From assembly GCA_019694795.1 (NCBI GenBank), contig JAIBBF010000008.1, forward strand, positions 1 to 64,000: a stretch of DNA of 64,000 nucleotides, given 5' to 3'. Made by a program: the position numbers and the translations under genes. Below are positions 25,136-35,300 of the stretch, piece after piece; positions within the stretch are counted from its first letter, which is position 1; each line of letters starts with the position of its first letter. The notes below the pieces were generated by a model. That model searched no databases, was not told the DNA's origin, and saw nothing but the letters and a program-made list of their open reading frames with translations. The stretch is from Flavobacteriales bacterium (GTDB lineage: Bacteria > Bacteroidota > Bacteroidia > Flavobacteriales_D > UBA2798).

Positions 25136-26587
25136 TTAGGCTTGACGCGTAACAGGTATTCGTTGCAGGAGAATGAATAATCCTCCAACACCAACCAGAA
25201 AAAACAGCGTGAAAATCCATTTACCTCCATTACCGGGTGAACCGGGATCTGAATCCTGTGGAATTACAGGCGTAAAATCGTTTTTCTTGAATTGATTATC
25301 CTTGATTAAATGATTGTATTCCGTAATGTATTTTCCATAGCGGGTAACATCCCATCCGGTTAAAACAGCCAGTTCTTCCACTTCGTGCTTGCGTTTGTAG
25401 CAGAGGTCTTTGAGGTATTGCTGTCCATCTTCACATTCGAAATCGCCACCTGCAGGATTGGTTAAAATATATCGTCCTTGAAAATGTTCTGTATTGGGCG
25501 TAACCTGGAAATTTAAATCCTGCGGAAATTTATCGCGCGAGTAGCGGACATGAAGTCGGGTAAAAAATACATTGCCCTGATTGGCCCAATTAACGCCGGC
25601 CCGACCTAAGTCTGCAGTGAGCGGGGGAGGACCCACACACGGATCGCATTTTACACCGCCCCAGCTTGGCGTAACATTCCATGCGTACTCCAGGAAAACA
25701 CAATTTTTACCCTGATATCTCCAGCTTTTTTCAAAAAGATCTACATAGAATTTACCGAAATTATTGCGGATGTCTAAAGGCACATTTCTGTCGGTAGGAA
25801 TTTTTACGGTTCTGTAATTGGTGCATTCTACTCGTCCCGTTTTTGTAAAGGCGTAAACAATCATGTCTTGCGGACCATTTGCATTTGCCATTCCCAAACG
25901 GATGGGTAACATGAATTTCGGAGAATCGAATGAAATTTGAATTGGACGCAGGTGTTCAAATCCCAATGCTTTTTTATTATCGAGATTTACTTTTACAACA
26001 AAAAATTTCATGTTGCTTTTGATGTAGGGGTCCAATACTTCATTGGCAGTTCCCGGAATTTTATATCCGTTTTGAGTCAGCCAGGTTTTGAGTCCCACCG
26101 ATTCTGTAGCCGAAAGAATTAAAATGTCATATTCTCCAATGGAATATTCTGCTTCAACTTTTACGCCCAGTCCCTTTTCCTTTTCCTTCATCGACGATTT
26201 TTGCACCATCGATATAGATTCGGAACGTGAGTAGGAATAATCCTCCAGGTAATCGTACCTGTAGCAGGGATTTTCATCGTAGTATTCAACCAAACGCGGA
26301 CCCGAATAAGCATCCAGTGCTTCGAATACACTTTGATCGGAAATCCGGATATCGTTTTCTTTTAGCACAACGGGAACAGGTACCACCATAGCGAAATCTT
26401 TTACATCGCCCTGAAAATCGTTGTTCATGGTAATAGTGGTACGGTTACCATCACGCACTAAAATAATTTGCGAGGTTTTATTAAAGAGTTTGGTGTCGGC
26501 TTTTGCAACATAAAATCCGCAAAAGGCCATTGCATTTTCGGTGACTAAAACCGATAGCAGGAAGAGTGCAATAATTTTCGTTTTCAT
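25136..26587 (-). CDS. DUF2330 family membrane-anchored secreted protein
   Basis: The 483-aa protein has a signal peptide (cleavage after NAMA near 21), then the DUF2330 core beginning FCGFYVAKADTKLFNKTSQI, with VVPVPVVLKENDI and a later proline/cysteine-rich stretch (KCDPCVGPPPL), and a C-terminal membrane helix (WIFTLFFLVGVGGLFILL, about 457-474) with a short basic tail. The bulk is therefore outside the inner membrane. DUF2330 has no settled function. It is 10 nt downstream of the RnfD-like gene; the pairing suggests a joint role at the membrane. Confidence 0.85.
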   Translation of the reverse strand: MKTKIIALFLLSVLVTENAMAFCGFYVAKADTKLFNKTSQIILVRDGNRTTITMNNDFQGDVKDFAMVVPVPVVLKENDIRISDQSVFEALDAYSGPRLVEYYDENPCYRYDYLEDYSYSRSESISMVQKSSMKEKEKGLGVKVEAEYSIGEYDILILSATESVGLKTWLTQNGYKIPGTANEVLDPYIKSNMKFFVVKVNLDNKKALGFEHLRPIQISFDSPKFMLPIRLGMANANGPQDMIVYAFTKTGRVECTNYRTVKIPTDRNVPLDIRNNFGKFYVDLFEKSWRYQGKNCVFLEYAWNVTPSWGGVKCDPCVGPPPLTADLGRAGVNWANQGNVFFTRLHVRYSRDKFPQDLNFQVTPNTEHFQGRYILTNPAGGDFECEDGQQYLKDLCYKRKHEVEELAVLTGWDVTRYGKYITEYNHLIKDNQFKKNDFTPVIPQDSDPGSPGNGGKWIFTLFFLVGVGGLFILLQRIPVTRQA

Positions 26588-26597
26588 ACACTTTATT

Positions 26598-27491
26598 TTA
26601 AGCTTTTATCCACTGAAATTTTTCTGATTTTAAAAGGCGATCGAACCCGACCGTTAATGGTGAAATAAAGAAGAGTGCCCATAGCGGAGCGGTGTGTACC
26701 TGCATAAAATTGCTTAGTGAAAAAGTGACCACTGCAATAAGAGATGCCCATACAATTCGTGCAACAAGATGATTTGGAGTTGTCACCGGATCGGTGATCA
26801 TAAAAAAGCTGAACAGAAGCAATGATCCGTTACTGAATTTGAGCAATAAAAAATCGAAATCCCAACCGAGATAAACGATAGTTCTTACATATTCAAGCAG
26901 AAAAAGTGTAGCCAAAAAAGCAAAGGAAGTATCTACCCGTCCCGCTTTTAAAATCACCATTAATCCGGCAGCTCCTATAAAGAAAACCAGCAAGGCGGAA
27001 CTTCCCCATTGTCCGGGAGAAATCCATGCGTCACCGGTCAGTAATATCGTTACAACAATTCCAAAATTGGCAGGATTAAAAATGTGTTTTCCATTGCTGC
27101 GAATCAGGAATTTTCCGGCAATGGCCAAGCCTACACCCATCACCAGGGTGATATAGGAATTGGCCTGAAAAAGAAGACTCATTCCTAATCCTGTAATCAA
27201 GGCGCTTTTTAGGGAATGCATGGGGGCGGGACTAAGCATTACGCCTACGAGTTGAACCATTAATGCGGTGCTGATGATAATGGCAAATCGTACAATGTCG
27301 TGGTCCCAGTCCAGGTACCAAATTCCATAGAGGAGGAATGAGCTCAAGAATACGATTTGAAAATTTCGTGCATCCCGAAATAAAGATCGCAATGCGGTGA
27401 GGAGGTGAATACTGCTTTTCATGCTTCCGATTTTGATGCTGTACACCCGATTTCTTTTTCGGTTCAAATCCATTTTTTCCCACCCTTTCAT
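26598..27491 (-). CDS. RnfD/NqrB-like integral membrane protein (orphan)
   Basis: The 297-aa protein has about nine membrane segments and resembles RnfD/NqrB subunits of ion-pumping redox complexes: a conserved NPANFGIVV segment and SFFMITDPVTTPNH in the position of the flavin-binding/transport region. No other rnf or nqr gene is nearby, so it is an orphan relative and may not work in a full complex. The TDPVTTP stretch matches the place where Rnf/Nqr members carry covalently bound FMN on threonine, so flavin binding is possible. The start could be Met1 (27491), Met7 or Met24. It is followed by DUF2330 and is divergent to kdsC. Confidence 0.72.
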   Translation of the reverse strand: MKGWEKMDLNRKRNRVYSIKIGSMKSSIHLLTALRSLFRDARNFQIVFLSSFLLYGIWYLDWDHDIVRFAIIISTALMVQLVGVMLSPAPMHSLKSALITGLGMSLLFQANSYITLVMGVGLAIAGKFLIRSNGKHIFNPANFGIVVTILLTGDAWISPGQWGSSALLVFFIGAAGLMVILKAGRVDTSFAFLATLFLLEYVRTIVYLGWDFDFLLLKFSNGSLLLFSFFMITDPVTTPNHLVARIVWASLIAVVTFSLSNFMQVHTAPLWALFFISPLTVGFDRLLKSEKFQWIKA

Positions 27492-27492
27492 C

Positions 27493-27500
27493 TATATTTG
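27493..27500 (+). promoter_or_regulatory. -7 promoter box directly before kdsC
   Basis: TATATTTG, a full TAnnTTTG match, ends only 4 nt before the ATG at 27505. If used, the transcript would be leaderless. No good TTG lies at 17-23 nt upstream. Confidence 0.35.
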
Positions 27501-27504
27501 TTGC

Positions 27505-28023
27505 ATGACCTACAAAGAGAAACTTCACAAAATAAAAACCTTCATTTTCGATTTCGACGGGGTGTTGACCGATGGAGTAGTGTACCTGATGCCTCCGCGT
27601 GATTTTATCCGAACCATGCATGTCCGCGATTCATACGCCATTCAATATGCCGTTAAAAAAGGATACAGGGTGGCCATTATTACCGGTGGAAATTCGGAAA
27701 TGGTAAAAGAGCGGATGGCTTATCTCGGAGTAACAGATGTTTTTCTTCGTGCTTCCGATAAATTAAAAGTATTTAAAGAATATACCGCAGATCATCATCT
27801 GGATTATTCCGAAATTCTCTATATCGGAGATGATCTACCCGACTATCATGTAATGAAACAGGTTGGATTATCGGTTTGTCCGAATGATGCAGCGGAAGAA
27901 ATTCGTGGAATGGTTGATTATGTTTCACCGCGTAAAGGTGGCGAGGGTGTAGTGCGGGAAATGATTGAACAAACCTTAAAGGTTCAGGGAAAGTGGTTCG
28001 ATCAAAATGAATTGTCGTGGTGA
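27505..28023 (+). CDS. kdsC: 3-deoxy-D-manno-octulosonate 8-phosphate phosphatase
   Basis: The 172-aa C0-type HAD phosphatase removes phosphate from Kdo-8-phosphate for lipopolysaccharide core synthesis. It has the nucleophile motif FIFDFDGVLTDG (the family usually has DVDG), IITGG, a Lys in SDKLKVF and GDDLPDYHVM, and ends with the KGGEGVVREMIE segment typical of KdsC. I start at ATG 27505, which gives the normal N-terminus; the longer upstream frame runs into the divergent gene. Compared with the HTH-fused homologue at 14078-14749 this is the plain single-domain form and the better kdsC candidate. Confidence 0.87.
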   Translation: MTYKEKLHKIKTFIFDFDGVLTDGVVYLMPPRDFIRTMHVRDSYAIQYAVKKGYRVAIITGGNSEMVKERMAYLGVTDVFLRASDKLKVFKEYTADHHLDYSEILYIGDDLPDYHVMKQVGLSVCPNDAAEEIRGMVDYVSPRKGGEGVVREMIEQTLKVQGKWFDQNELSW

Positions 28024-28070
28024 TTTATGGAAAAACAACTTTTTCTGCATCCATAGCGTAAAGTGTATTT

Positions 28071-29414
28071 ATGAAGCGGTGGATTTTGATTTTAATGATG
28101 ATGTTGGGGACTTCTCTAATTCAGGCCCAGCATAAAATTGTTATTACCGGTATAGTTACAGAGGAACCGGATAACAGTACCAATCCCCAAAATCGTCCAG
28201 TAAAAGATGTAAGCATTTACCCGGAAAACAACAAGGAAAAGACAGTATTGTCCAATCGCCTTGGTCGCTATTATATTACGCTTACGGTAAATGAGGACCA
28301 GGATCCGCCGGTGTTGGTTTTTCGTTCCATGTTGCACGATATTTATAAGCGTCCGCTTAAAAAAAGTGAACTACGAAAACATCTCGATGATACCTTAAAG
28401 CTGGATGTGGTGTTGAATTTTATCACACTCCCCACCGTTGAGGTTTCTGCGGCTCCTTTGGTTGTTTTCGGTTCGGAGGAATTAAGTGTGTCCGATTATC
28501 TTTTTCATGGCGATAATTTCATCATGCTTGCTTATGAAAAACGTCTCGATAAAGGCAGTAAAATTTTATACACCAATCCGGCGAATGTTATTTTATCCAG
28601 TTTTACCATTCCCGATGTAGCGAAGGAATTGTATGTGGATTATGCGGGACGTTCCTACGTGATTTGTGAAAAGAAGGTGTATGAAATTAATGTGCGCGAT
28701 GATGTGCTGAGTTTATTTCCGCTGGAGCAGGATTTTTTCGAAACGCGCATTCGCCCATGGGTCGATACCACCGAAACAACGGCTTATTTTTCCAATCACC
28801 TGTGGTATTATCCGGAATTCGATTATTATGCTTACGATGTAAATGATTCGGTGTTTAAAAAATTAAGAACTGTAATTGATAAACCTCTGATGGAATTGTA
28901 TCGGGCGCAGTATAAATATGTGGATGGCCGTGATAAACTGGAGGCTTATCGTGCACAGTTGGCTACCGGGGTAGATAAGGAAATCTGGATTGCCATTTGG
29001 TCGGGTTTTCCTAATTCAATTTATTATCATTCTCTCTATGCGCCTATGTTTATCCAAAATGATACCATTCTCATTTTTGATCACTATTCCAATAAATTAT
29101 TCCGCTACAATAAAAACCACGAAGTGCTCGATTCGCTGGATATCACCTATCATATTGGTCCCGATAAAAAACAGTGGGAGGAATTGCTGGTAAAGGATAT
29201 TGAAAGTCAGGTCATCTATTCTGTTTTCCTTAAGGAAGGCCGGTTTTTTCTGAAGGAATTAAACACCGCTACCGGTGAAATAAAAAATGTATTCCGCTTA
29301 AGCTATAAATATCCCGAGCGACTGAAAATCAGGAATGGATATGCCTATTATGTTTATCGTCCCTTCGAATCGGCGCAGAAAAAATTTCTGTACAAGGAGA
29401 AAATTGGGGAATGA
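28071..29414 (+). CDS. Secreted protein with carboxypeptidase-regulatory-like domain
   Basis: The 447-aa product has a signal peptide (to LIQAQ near 20), an N-terminal carboxypeptidase-D-regulatory-like beta sandwich (about 22-125; ITGIVTEEP, SNRLGRYYITL) and a C-terminal part (about 140-440) made of repeated short beta strands with aromatic and Asp residues (VDYAGRSYVICEKKVYEI, DHYSNKLFRYNKNHEVLDSL), most like a beta propeller. There is no sorting domain or OmpA domain, so it likely stays in the periplasm or at the inner face of the outer membrane. I do not recognise a named family. Confidence 0.65.
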   Translation: MKRWILILMMMLGTSLIQAQHKIVITGIVTEEPDNSTNPQNRPVKDVSIYPENNKEKTVLSNRLGRYYITLTVNEDQDPPVLVFRSMLHDIYKRPLKKSELRKHLDDTLKLDVVLNFITLPTVEVSAAPLVVFGSEELSVSDYLFHGDNFIMLAYEKRLDKGSKILYTNPANVILSSFTIPDVAKELYVDYAGRSYVICEKKVYEINVRDDVLSLFPLEQDFFETRIRPWVDTTETTAYFSNHLWYYPEFDYYAYDVNDSVFKKLRTVIDKPLMELYRAQYKYVDGRDKLEAYRAQLATGVDKEIWIAIWSGFPNSIYYHSLYAPMFIQNDTILIFDHYSNKLFRYNKNHEVLDSLDITYHIGPDKKQWEELLVKDIESQVIYSVFLKEGRFFLKELNTATGEIKNVFRLSYKYPERLKIRNGYAYYVYRPFESAQKKFLYKEKIGE

Positions 29415-29420
29415 GTCGTT

Positions 29421-29447
29421 TTGTTGTGGGTTCATGACTTATATTTG
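29421..29447 (+). promoter_or_regulatory. Promoter of the biotin operon
   Basis: TTG (29421-29423), 16 nt, TATATTTG (29440-29447). The box matches TAnnTTTG exactly; the spacing is a little short. The ATG of bioB follows 21 nt later, leaving a leader too short for a riboswitch, so no RNA-based biotin control is expected here. Confidence 0.45.
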
Positions 29448-29468
29448 CCCCAGAACTAATACGAAGGT

Positions 29469-30476
29469 ATGAGCGAGATTCGTCACAATTGGACCAAAGA
29501 AGAAATCCTTAATATTTACAATCAACCCTTGCTGGAGCTAGTTTATCAGGCCGCATCGGTTCACCGTCAACATCACAATCCACGCGAAGTGCAGGTGAGT
29601 TCTCTCATCTCCATCAAAACAGGTGGGTGTCCGGAAGATTGCGCTTATTGTCCGCAAGCCGCACGTTACAACACTAAAGTAAAAGTGCATAAGCTGATGG
29701 AGGTGGATGAAGTGACATCCCTCGCAAAAAATGCAAAAGAAAATGGGGCCTCACGCGTGTGCATGGGAGCAGCCTGGCGCGCAGTTCGCGATAACAAAGA
29801 TTTCGATAAGGTAATCGATATGGTAAAAAGTGTACATGCACTCGATCTGGAAGTATGCTGCACACTGGGAATGTTGACCGAAGATCAGGCCAAGCGTTTG
29901 GCAGATGCTGGTTTATATGCCTATAACCACAACCTCGATACATCAGAAGAATATTACGATGATATCATTACCACACGTACTTACGAGGATCGTTTAAAAA
30001 CTCTCGAGAATGTACGCAAGGCTAAACTTACCGTTTGCTCCGGAGGAATTATCGGAATGGGCGAAACGGTAGAAGATCGCATTGGTATGTTACTTACACT
30101 CGCCAATTTACCGGCGCATCCAAATTCTACCCCTATCAATGCATTGGTCCCTGTAGAAGGAACACCACTCGAAGAACAACAAATTGTTCCCATTTGGGAT
30201 ATGGTTCGCATGATTGCTACCACACGCATCGTATTACCAAAAACGGTGGTGCGATTAAGTGCAGGAAGAACGCAGATGAGTATGGAAGGACAAGCCCTTT
30301 GCTTTATGGCAGGAGCAGGTTCTATTTTTGCGGGCGATAAATTACTCACAACTTCCAATCCCGATATCAACGAGGATATGCAGATGTTTGAGATTTTAGG
30401 CTTAGTGGGACGAAAACCTTATGCCAATGGCGACAAGCCGGAGATTAAGGAAACGAGCGAAGAGACCATTGCCTGA
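29469..30476 (+). CDS. bioB: Biotin synthase
   Basis: The 335-aa radical-SAM enzyme inserts sulfur into dethiobiotin in the last step of biotin synthesis. It shows the CxxxCxxC cluster motif [13 protein letters not shown] (Cys54, 58, 61), the MGAAWR motif, [17 protein letters not shown] and the second-cluster arginine region [10 protein letters not shown]. Length is normal. It is first in a compact operon: its TGA overlaps the bioF ATG by one base. Confidence 0.96.
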   Translation: MSEIRHNWTKEEILNIYNQPLLELVYQAASVHRQHHNPREVQVSSLISIKTGGCPEDCAYCPQAARYNTKVKVHKLMEVDEVTSLAKNAKENGASRVCMGAAWRAVRDNKDFDKVIDMVKSVHALDLEVCCTLGMLTEDQAKRLADAGLYAYNHNLDTSEEYYDDIITTRTYEDRLKTLENVRKAKLTVCSGGIIGMGETVEDRIGMLLTLANLPAHPNSTPINALVPVEGTPLEEQQIVPIWDMVRMIATTRIVLPKTVVRLSAGRTQMSMEGQALCFMAGAGSIFAGDKLLTTSNPDINEDMQMFEILGLVGRKPYANGDKPEIKETSEETIA

Positions 30477-31576
30477 TGAATTTTGAACAACGTCTGCAAG
30501 AAACGCTCGAGCGTAGGATAAGTGAAGGCGCATTTCGCGAGTTAAGGCTGCATCCCGGATTATTCGATTTTTGTTCGAATGATTATCTCGGAATGGCGGC
30601 CATGGAATTTAAAATTCCCAAAAAAAACGGAGGATCAACCGGATCACGTTTGCTCACTGGTAATACGGCTGAAGCATTAGCACTGGAAGAATACCTGGCC
30701 GGTTTTTTCAAATCAGAAGCAGCACTTCTTTTTAATTCAGGATATGTAGCTAACACGGGACTGCTTTCATGTATTGCCAAAAAAAATGATCTGATTGTTT
30801 ATGATGAATTATGTCACGCCTCATTGCGTGATGGAATTCGTTTAAGCAATGCCCGAAATTTTTCCTTTGCTCACAATGAGGTTTTCGACCTCAAACAAAA
30901 AATTCAGCGTGCAGGTTGCGAGGGACAAATCTTTATTGTTACTGAATCTGTATTCTCCATGGATGGAGATATTGCTCCACTAAAAGAAATTTTTGAAGTA
31001 GCAGAACAATTGAATGCCCGGGTAATTGTTGACGAAGCACATGCAGTTGGAGTATGGGGAGAGCAAGGGAGAGGACTCGCTCAGGATTTTGCAAACAGAA
31101 AAGAATTACTCGCACGAATTGTCACCTTTGGTAAAGCCATCGGTTCTCACGGAGCGGCAATTATCGGATCGGAATTATTAAAGAATTACCTGATTAATTT
31201 TTCTCGTCCATTTATTTATACAACGGCATTGCCTCCTGTTATTCTGGAAGAAATAAAAATTCGTTTTCAGAAAATGGAGACGATGGACGAAGAACGTTCA
31301 CGCTTGTTTAAAAATGTGGAATTCTTCAAAGAGCAATTAGTAGCGAGTAAACTCCGTCACTTAAAATCGAATACTGCTATTCAATGCGTCATTATACCCG
31401 GCAATCACGAAGTGAAAAGATGGTCGAGATATATGCACGAAAAAGGATATGATGTACGCCCAATTTTAAGTCCCACCATTCCCGAGGGATCCGAACGTTT
31501 ACGTTTTTGTATCCATTCATTTAATTGCTTTGAACAGATTCAGAATTTATTTGTTGAACTGGCAAATATGGAATGA
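30476..31576 (+). CDS. bioF: 8-amino-7-oxononanoate synthase
   Basis: The 366-aa PLP enzyme of the alpha-oxoamine synthase family condenses pimeloyl-ACP or -CoA with alanine. Motifs are FDFCSNDYLG, GSTGSRLLTGN, DELCHASLRDG, the TESVFSMDGD and VDEAHAVGVWG cofactor segments, and TFGKAIGSHGA with the PLP lysine. At 366 residues it is slightly shorter than the usual 380-395. The gene overlaps bioB by 1 nt and bioD by 4 nt, so all three are translated together. Confidence 0.92.
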   Translation: MNFEQRLQETLERRISEGAFRELRLHPGLFDFCSNDYLGMAAMEFKIPKKNGGSTGSRLLTGNTAEALALEEYLAGFFKSEAALLFNSGYVANTGLLSCIAKKNDLIVYDELCHASLRDGIRLSNARNFSFAHNEVFDLKQKIQRAGCEGQIFIVTESVFSMDGDIAPLKEIFEVAEQLNARVIVDEAHAVGVWGEQGRGLAQDFANRKELLARIVTFGKAIGSHGAAIIGSELLKNYLINFSRPFIYTTALPPVILEEIKIRFQKMETMDEERSRLFKNVEFFKEQLVASKLRHLKSNTAIQCVIIPGNHEVKRWSRYMHEKGYDVRPILSPTIPEGSERLRFCIHSFNCFEQIQNLFVELANME

Positions 31577-32193
31577 TGAGTCAGCATTTTTTTGTCTCCG
31601 GGATTGGTACCAATGTGGGTAAAACCATTTCAACTGCCATTTTATGCCGTGCTTTAAAAAAGGATTACTGGAAACCGGTACAAGCTGGCGATCTGCATCA
31701 TTCCGATTCCATTCGGGTAAAGAACATCATCGGAAATGATTTAAATGTCTTTCCGGAACAATACCGACTCAATGCACCCATGAGTCCGCATGCAGCAGCA
31801 GAAATAGATCATGTCAGCATTTCATTGAGCGATTTTCAACTCCCTCATTCTAAAAATGGAATGTTGGTTGAAGGGGCTGGTGGATTAATGGTGCCTTTAA
31901 ATCGCAAAGGTGATTTTATGGTGGACCTTGCCGCGCAGCTGCAACTACCCATTATTCTTGTTGCCAATTATTATCTCGGCTCCATCAATCATACCCTCCT
32001 GAGTCTGGAGTTGCTTAAAAACAGAAATCAATATCCGGTCCTGCTGGTATTAAACGGAACCGCCAATCCCGAGTCCAGATCTTTGATATTGAGTAGGGTA
32101 GGATCCCTTCCTGTTGTGGAAATCCCTGAATTTCAAGAAGAAGACCCGGAAGAATTAAGACGTTTTGCCGATCAGCTTCAAATCGCCTTTTAA
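31573..32193 (+). CDS. bioD: ATP-dependent dethiobiotin synthetase
   Basis: The 206-aa enzyme closes the ureido ring of dethiobiotin. It has the modified P-loop GIGTNVGKT near the N-terminus, KPVQAG, the EGAGGLMVPL loop and a NYYLGSINHTLLS segment. Length is normal to slightly short. The operon bioB-bioF-bioD has no bioA, bioC or bioH in the window; these steps must be encoded elsewhere. A hairpin overlaps the stop codon. Confidence 0.92.
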   Translation: MMSQHFFVSGIGTNVGKTISTAILCRALKKDYWKPVQAGDLHHSDSIRVKNIIGNDLNVFPEQYRLNAPMSPHAAAEIDHVSISLSDFQLPHSKNGMLVEGAGGLMVPLNRKGDFMVDLAAQLQLPIILVANYYLGSINHTLLSLELLKNRNQYPVLLVLNGTANPESRSLILSRVGSLPVVEIPEFQEEDPEELRRFADQLQIAF

Positions 32194-32212
32194 CCCTTAA
32201 AGGCTTTTCTTT
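32185..32212 (+). terminator. Probable terminator of the biotin operon
   Basis: GCCTTT and AAAGGC arms with an 8-nt loop followed by a T-rich stretch; the stop codon of bioD lies in the loop. Confidence 0.45.
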
Positions 32213-32350
32213 CATCAGATTTTGAGGTCCATTTGAAAAGATTCCGGAACATCCCGACAAACCTTTTCGTCTATTTATCGTAATAACTGCCCATAGTTAT
32301 TAACAATTCAAAGTTTATTGTTAATTTCGTAGTGATTTAATCGACAAAGC

Positions 32351-35300
32351 ATGAGGAAAATCTTTACCGGACTATTTTTATCGTCCTTACTTACAACGGG
32401 TTATGCCCAGGATCTTGCCATGGCACCACCGCTGGGAACTTTTCTGTCTCCAGTTTCAGGTTGTTCAATGTCGGCCACAGAGGCTGTAACGATCAGGATT
32501 TTTAATGCGGGTCCGACCTTACCGGCCGGGACTTCATTCAACGTATCCTATAGTATTAATGCAGGTGCACCGGTTGTTGAACTGGTTACCCTGGCCGCAC
32601 CATTGGTGAACAATACTACATTGACTTACACCTTTACCAGTACGGCCAACCTCGCTACTGCAGGTACTTATTCCTTCGATGCGAATGTCACCATTGCCGG
32701 TGATATCGTTCCTGGAAATGATACCTATACGGGTTATTCGGTGGTGAGCAGTGCTGCAAGTAATGGAGGAACTGCCACAGGCGGAACCAATGTTTGTAAT
32801 GCTAATAACGCGGGTAATATTACACTTACAGGTACAGTAGGAAATGTCCTTAACTGGGAATATTCAACTGATGCAGGTGTGACCTGGGTAAACATTTCAA
32901 ATGTGACTACTTCACAATCGTACAACGATTTGGCAGTGGAAACCTGGTATCGTGCCAATGTTCAGAATGCTTCATGTCCGATTGCAACTTCAACCATTGC
33001 CATCATGACGATTGATCCTACATCTGTAGGAGGAACAACTGCTGGGGGAACAACTCCGGCATGTTCAGGTAGCAATAGCGGAACCATCACCCTAAGTGGT
33101 AAAACAGGAAATGTACTTAATTGGGAGTTTTCTACCAATGGTGGTGTTACATGGACCAACATTGCTAATACTACAACATCGAATGCGTATTCTAATTTAA
33201 CTGTAACAACCCGTTTCCGTGCACGCGTTCAAAGTGGGTCATGTCCGGCAGTATATTCTTCACAACGTATTATTACTGTAAATCCGGCCTCTGTTGGCGG
33301 AACAGTTTCTTCAGATGCTACTGTTTGTTCGGGCGCAAATACAGGAACACTTACATTATCGGGACAAACAGGAACAGTGCAAAGCTGGGAGTTCTCAACT
33401 GACGGTGGTGTTTCATGGAATACCATTGCCAATACAACTACTTCTCAAAACTATTTAAATCTTACCCAAACCACCATGTATCGTGCGCGTGTAAGATCGA
33501 ATCCTTGTTCGGTAGCAACCTCAGTACCTGCTACCATTACTGTTGTTTCTGCAAGTAATGGAGGAACATTAGCAGCGGATGCTACAGTATGTACCGGAGC
33601 TAACACAGATACCTTACAAGTAAGTGGTTATTCCGGTAGCATTGTTGGATGGGAATACTCAACCGATGGTGGTACAACATGGAACCCTTATGCATCTACA
33701 GCAGATACATTAATCTATACCAATCTTACAACAACAACGAATTACCGTGTTGAAGTTTTAGCAGGTGGATGTACTTCTGCATATTCCAATATGGCAACCA
33801 TTACGGTTGATACTTTAACAGTTGGAGGAACGGTAAGTGGTAACACTACACTTTGTGCTTCCGGTAACAGCGGTTCACTTACATTGTCGGGTCAAAACGG
33901 TACCATTGCTCAATGGGAATCTTCTACCGACGGAGGTATTACATGGAATCCTATTGCAAATACAACCACCACCGAAAATTATTCGAATTTAACGTTGACC
34001 ACACTTTACCGTGTTCAATCAGCAAGTGGTGTTTGTCCTTCCGGTTATTCCGATACAGCAACTGTAACAGTAGATCCCATCACCGTTGCCGGTGTGGTAG
34101 ATGCAAGCACAACGGTTTGTTCGGGTAACAATGCTGGTTCTTTAAATCTTACAGGTAGCACCGGTTCGGTATTGAACTGGGAATTTTCTACCGATGGAGG
34201 TATTACATGGATTACTATTGCCAATACCACTACTACACAAAACTACAGTAACATTGCTACTACAACACAATATAGAGCAACCGTACAAAGTGGTGTTTGT
34301 CCTTCTGCCATTGCAACTGCCGCCGTACTCAGCATCGATGCTCAGGCTGTGGGGGGAACTTTATATGGAGGAACAACCGTTTGTGCTACTTCCAATTCAG
34401 GATCTTTAACGCTGGTTGGATTTAATGCTTCAGTTGTGGGATGGGAATTTTCTACGGATGGCGGAGTAACCTATTCTCCAATTGCCAATACTACTCCTTT
34501 CTATAATTTCAGTAATCTCACCGGTACAACCGATTTCCGTGTTATCACAGCATCGGGTGTTTGTCCGAATGATACCTCCACCATTGCAACTGTTCAGGTG
34601 GATTCTTCTTCAACAGGTGGTTCCGTTACTGCAAACGATACAGTTTGTGCGGGAGCTAATAATGGAACACTGGTGTTAAGCGGACAATCTGGTTCTGTAG
34701 TGAACTGGGAAATGTCGAACGACGGTGGTGTTACCTGGATTACTCTTGCAAACGACACACTTACTCAGAGCTATCTGAATTTGATGAATACCACTACTTA
34801 CCGCGCTAAAGTTAAAAATGGTGTTTGTCCGGCAGTCGGATCTACTCCGGCCACCATCACGGTGAATCAACAATCGGTAGGTGGAGAAATCAATGCCAGC
34901 GCTACGGTATGTGCGGGACAAAATTTCGGTGTGCTCAATATTTTTGGTGAAGTTGGAAATATCCTCGATTGGGAAATGTCGCAAGACGGCGGAGTAACCT
35001 GGACTGCTTTAGGTAATACCGGTACTACACAATCGTATTCTAATTTAACAGATACCACCTGGTACCATGCCATTGTGCAAAGTGGAATTTGTGCAGCAGA
35101 TACTTCAGATCTTGCCATTATCAATATGTACCCTTCACCGGTTGCAGGTTTTAATCCGGATACGGTTTGTCAGGGATCACCATTGACCTTTGTAAACACT
35201 ACCACCAATAGTGTTGGTTTCATTACACTTTACAATTGGACTTTTGGAGACGGTAACACTTCCGGAGCTGTTAATCCAATACATACCTATTCCATTTTCG

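Noticed and set aside
32962-33432. Minus-strand open frames inside the repeat protein gene
   Set aside because: They recur in each repeat as shadows of the coding strand and have no start signals or recognisable domains.
32759-35137. CRISPR-like array
   Set aside because: The repeats are 264-nt coding units in one continuous frame without spacers.
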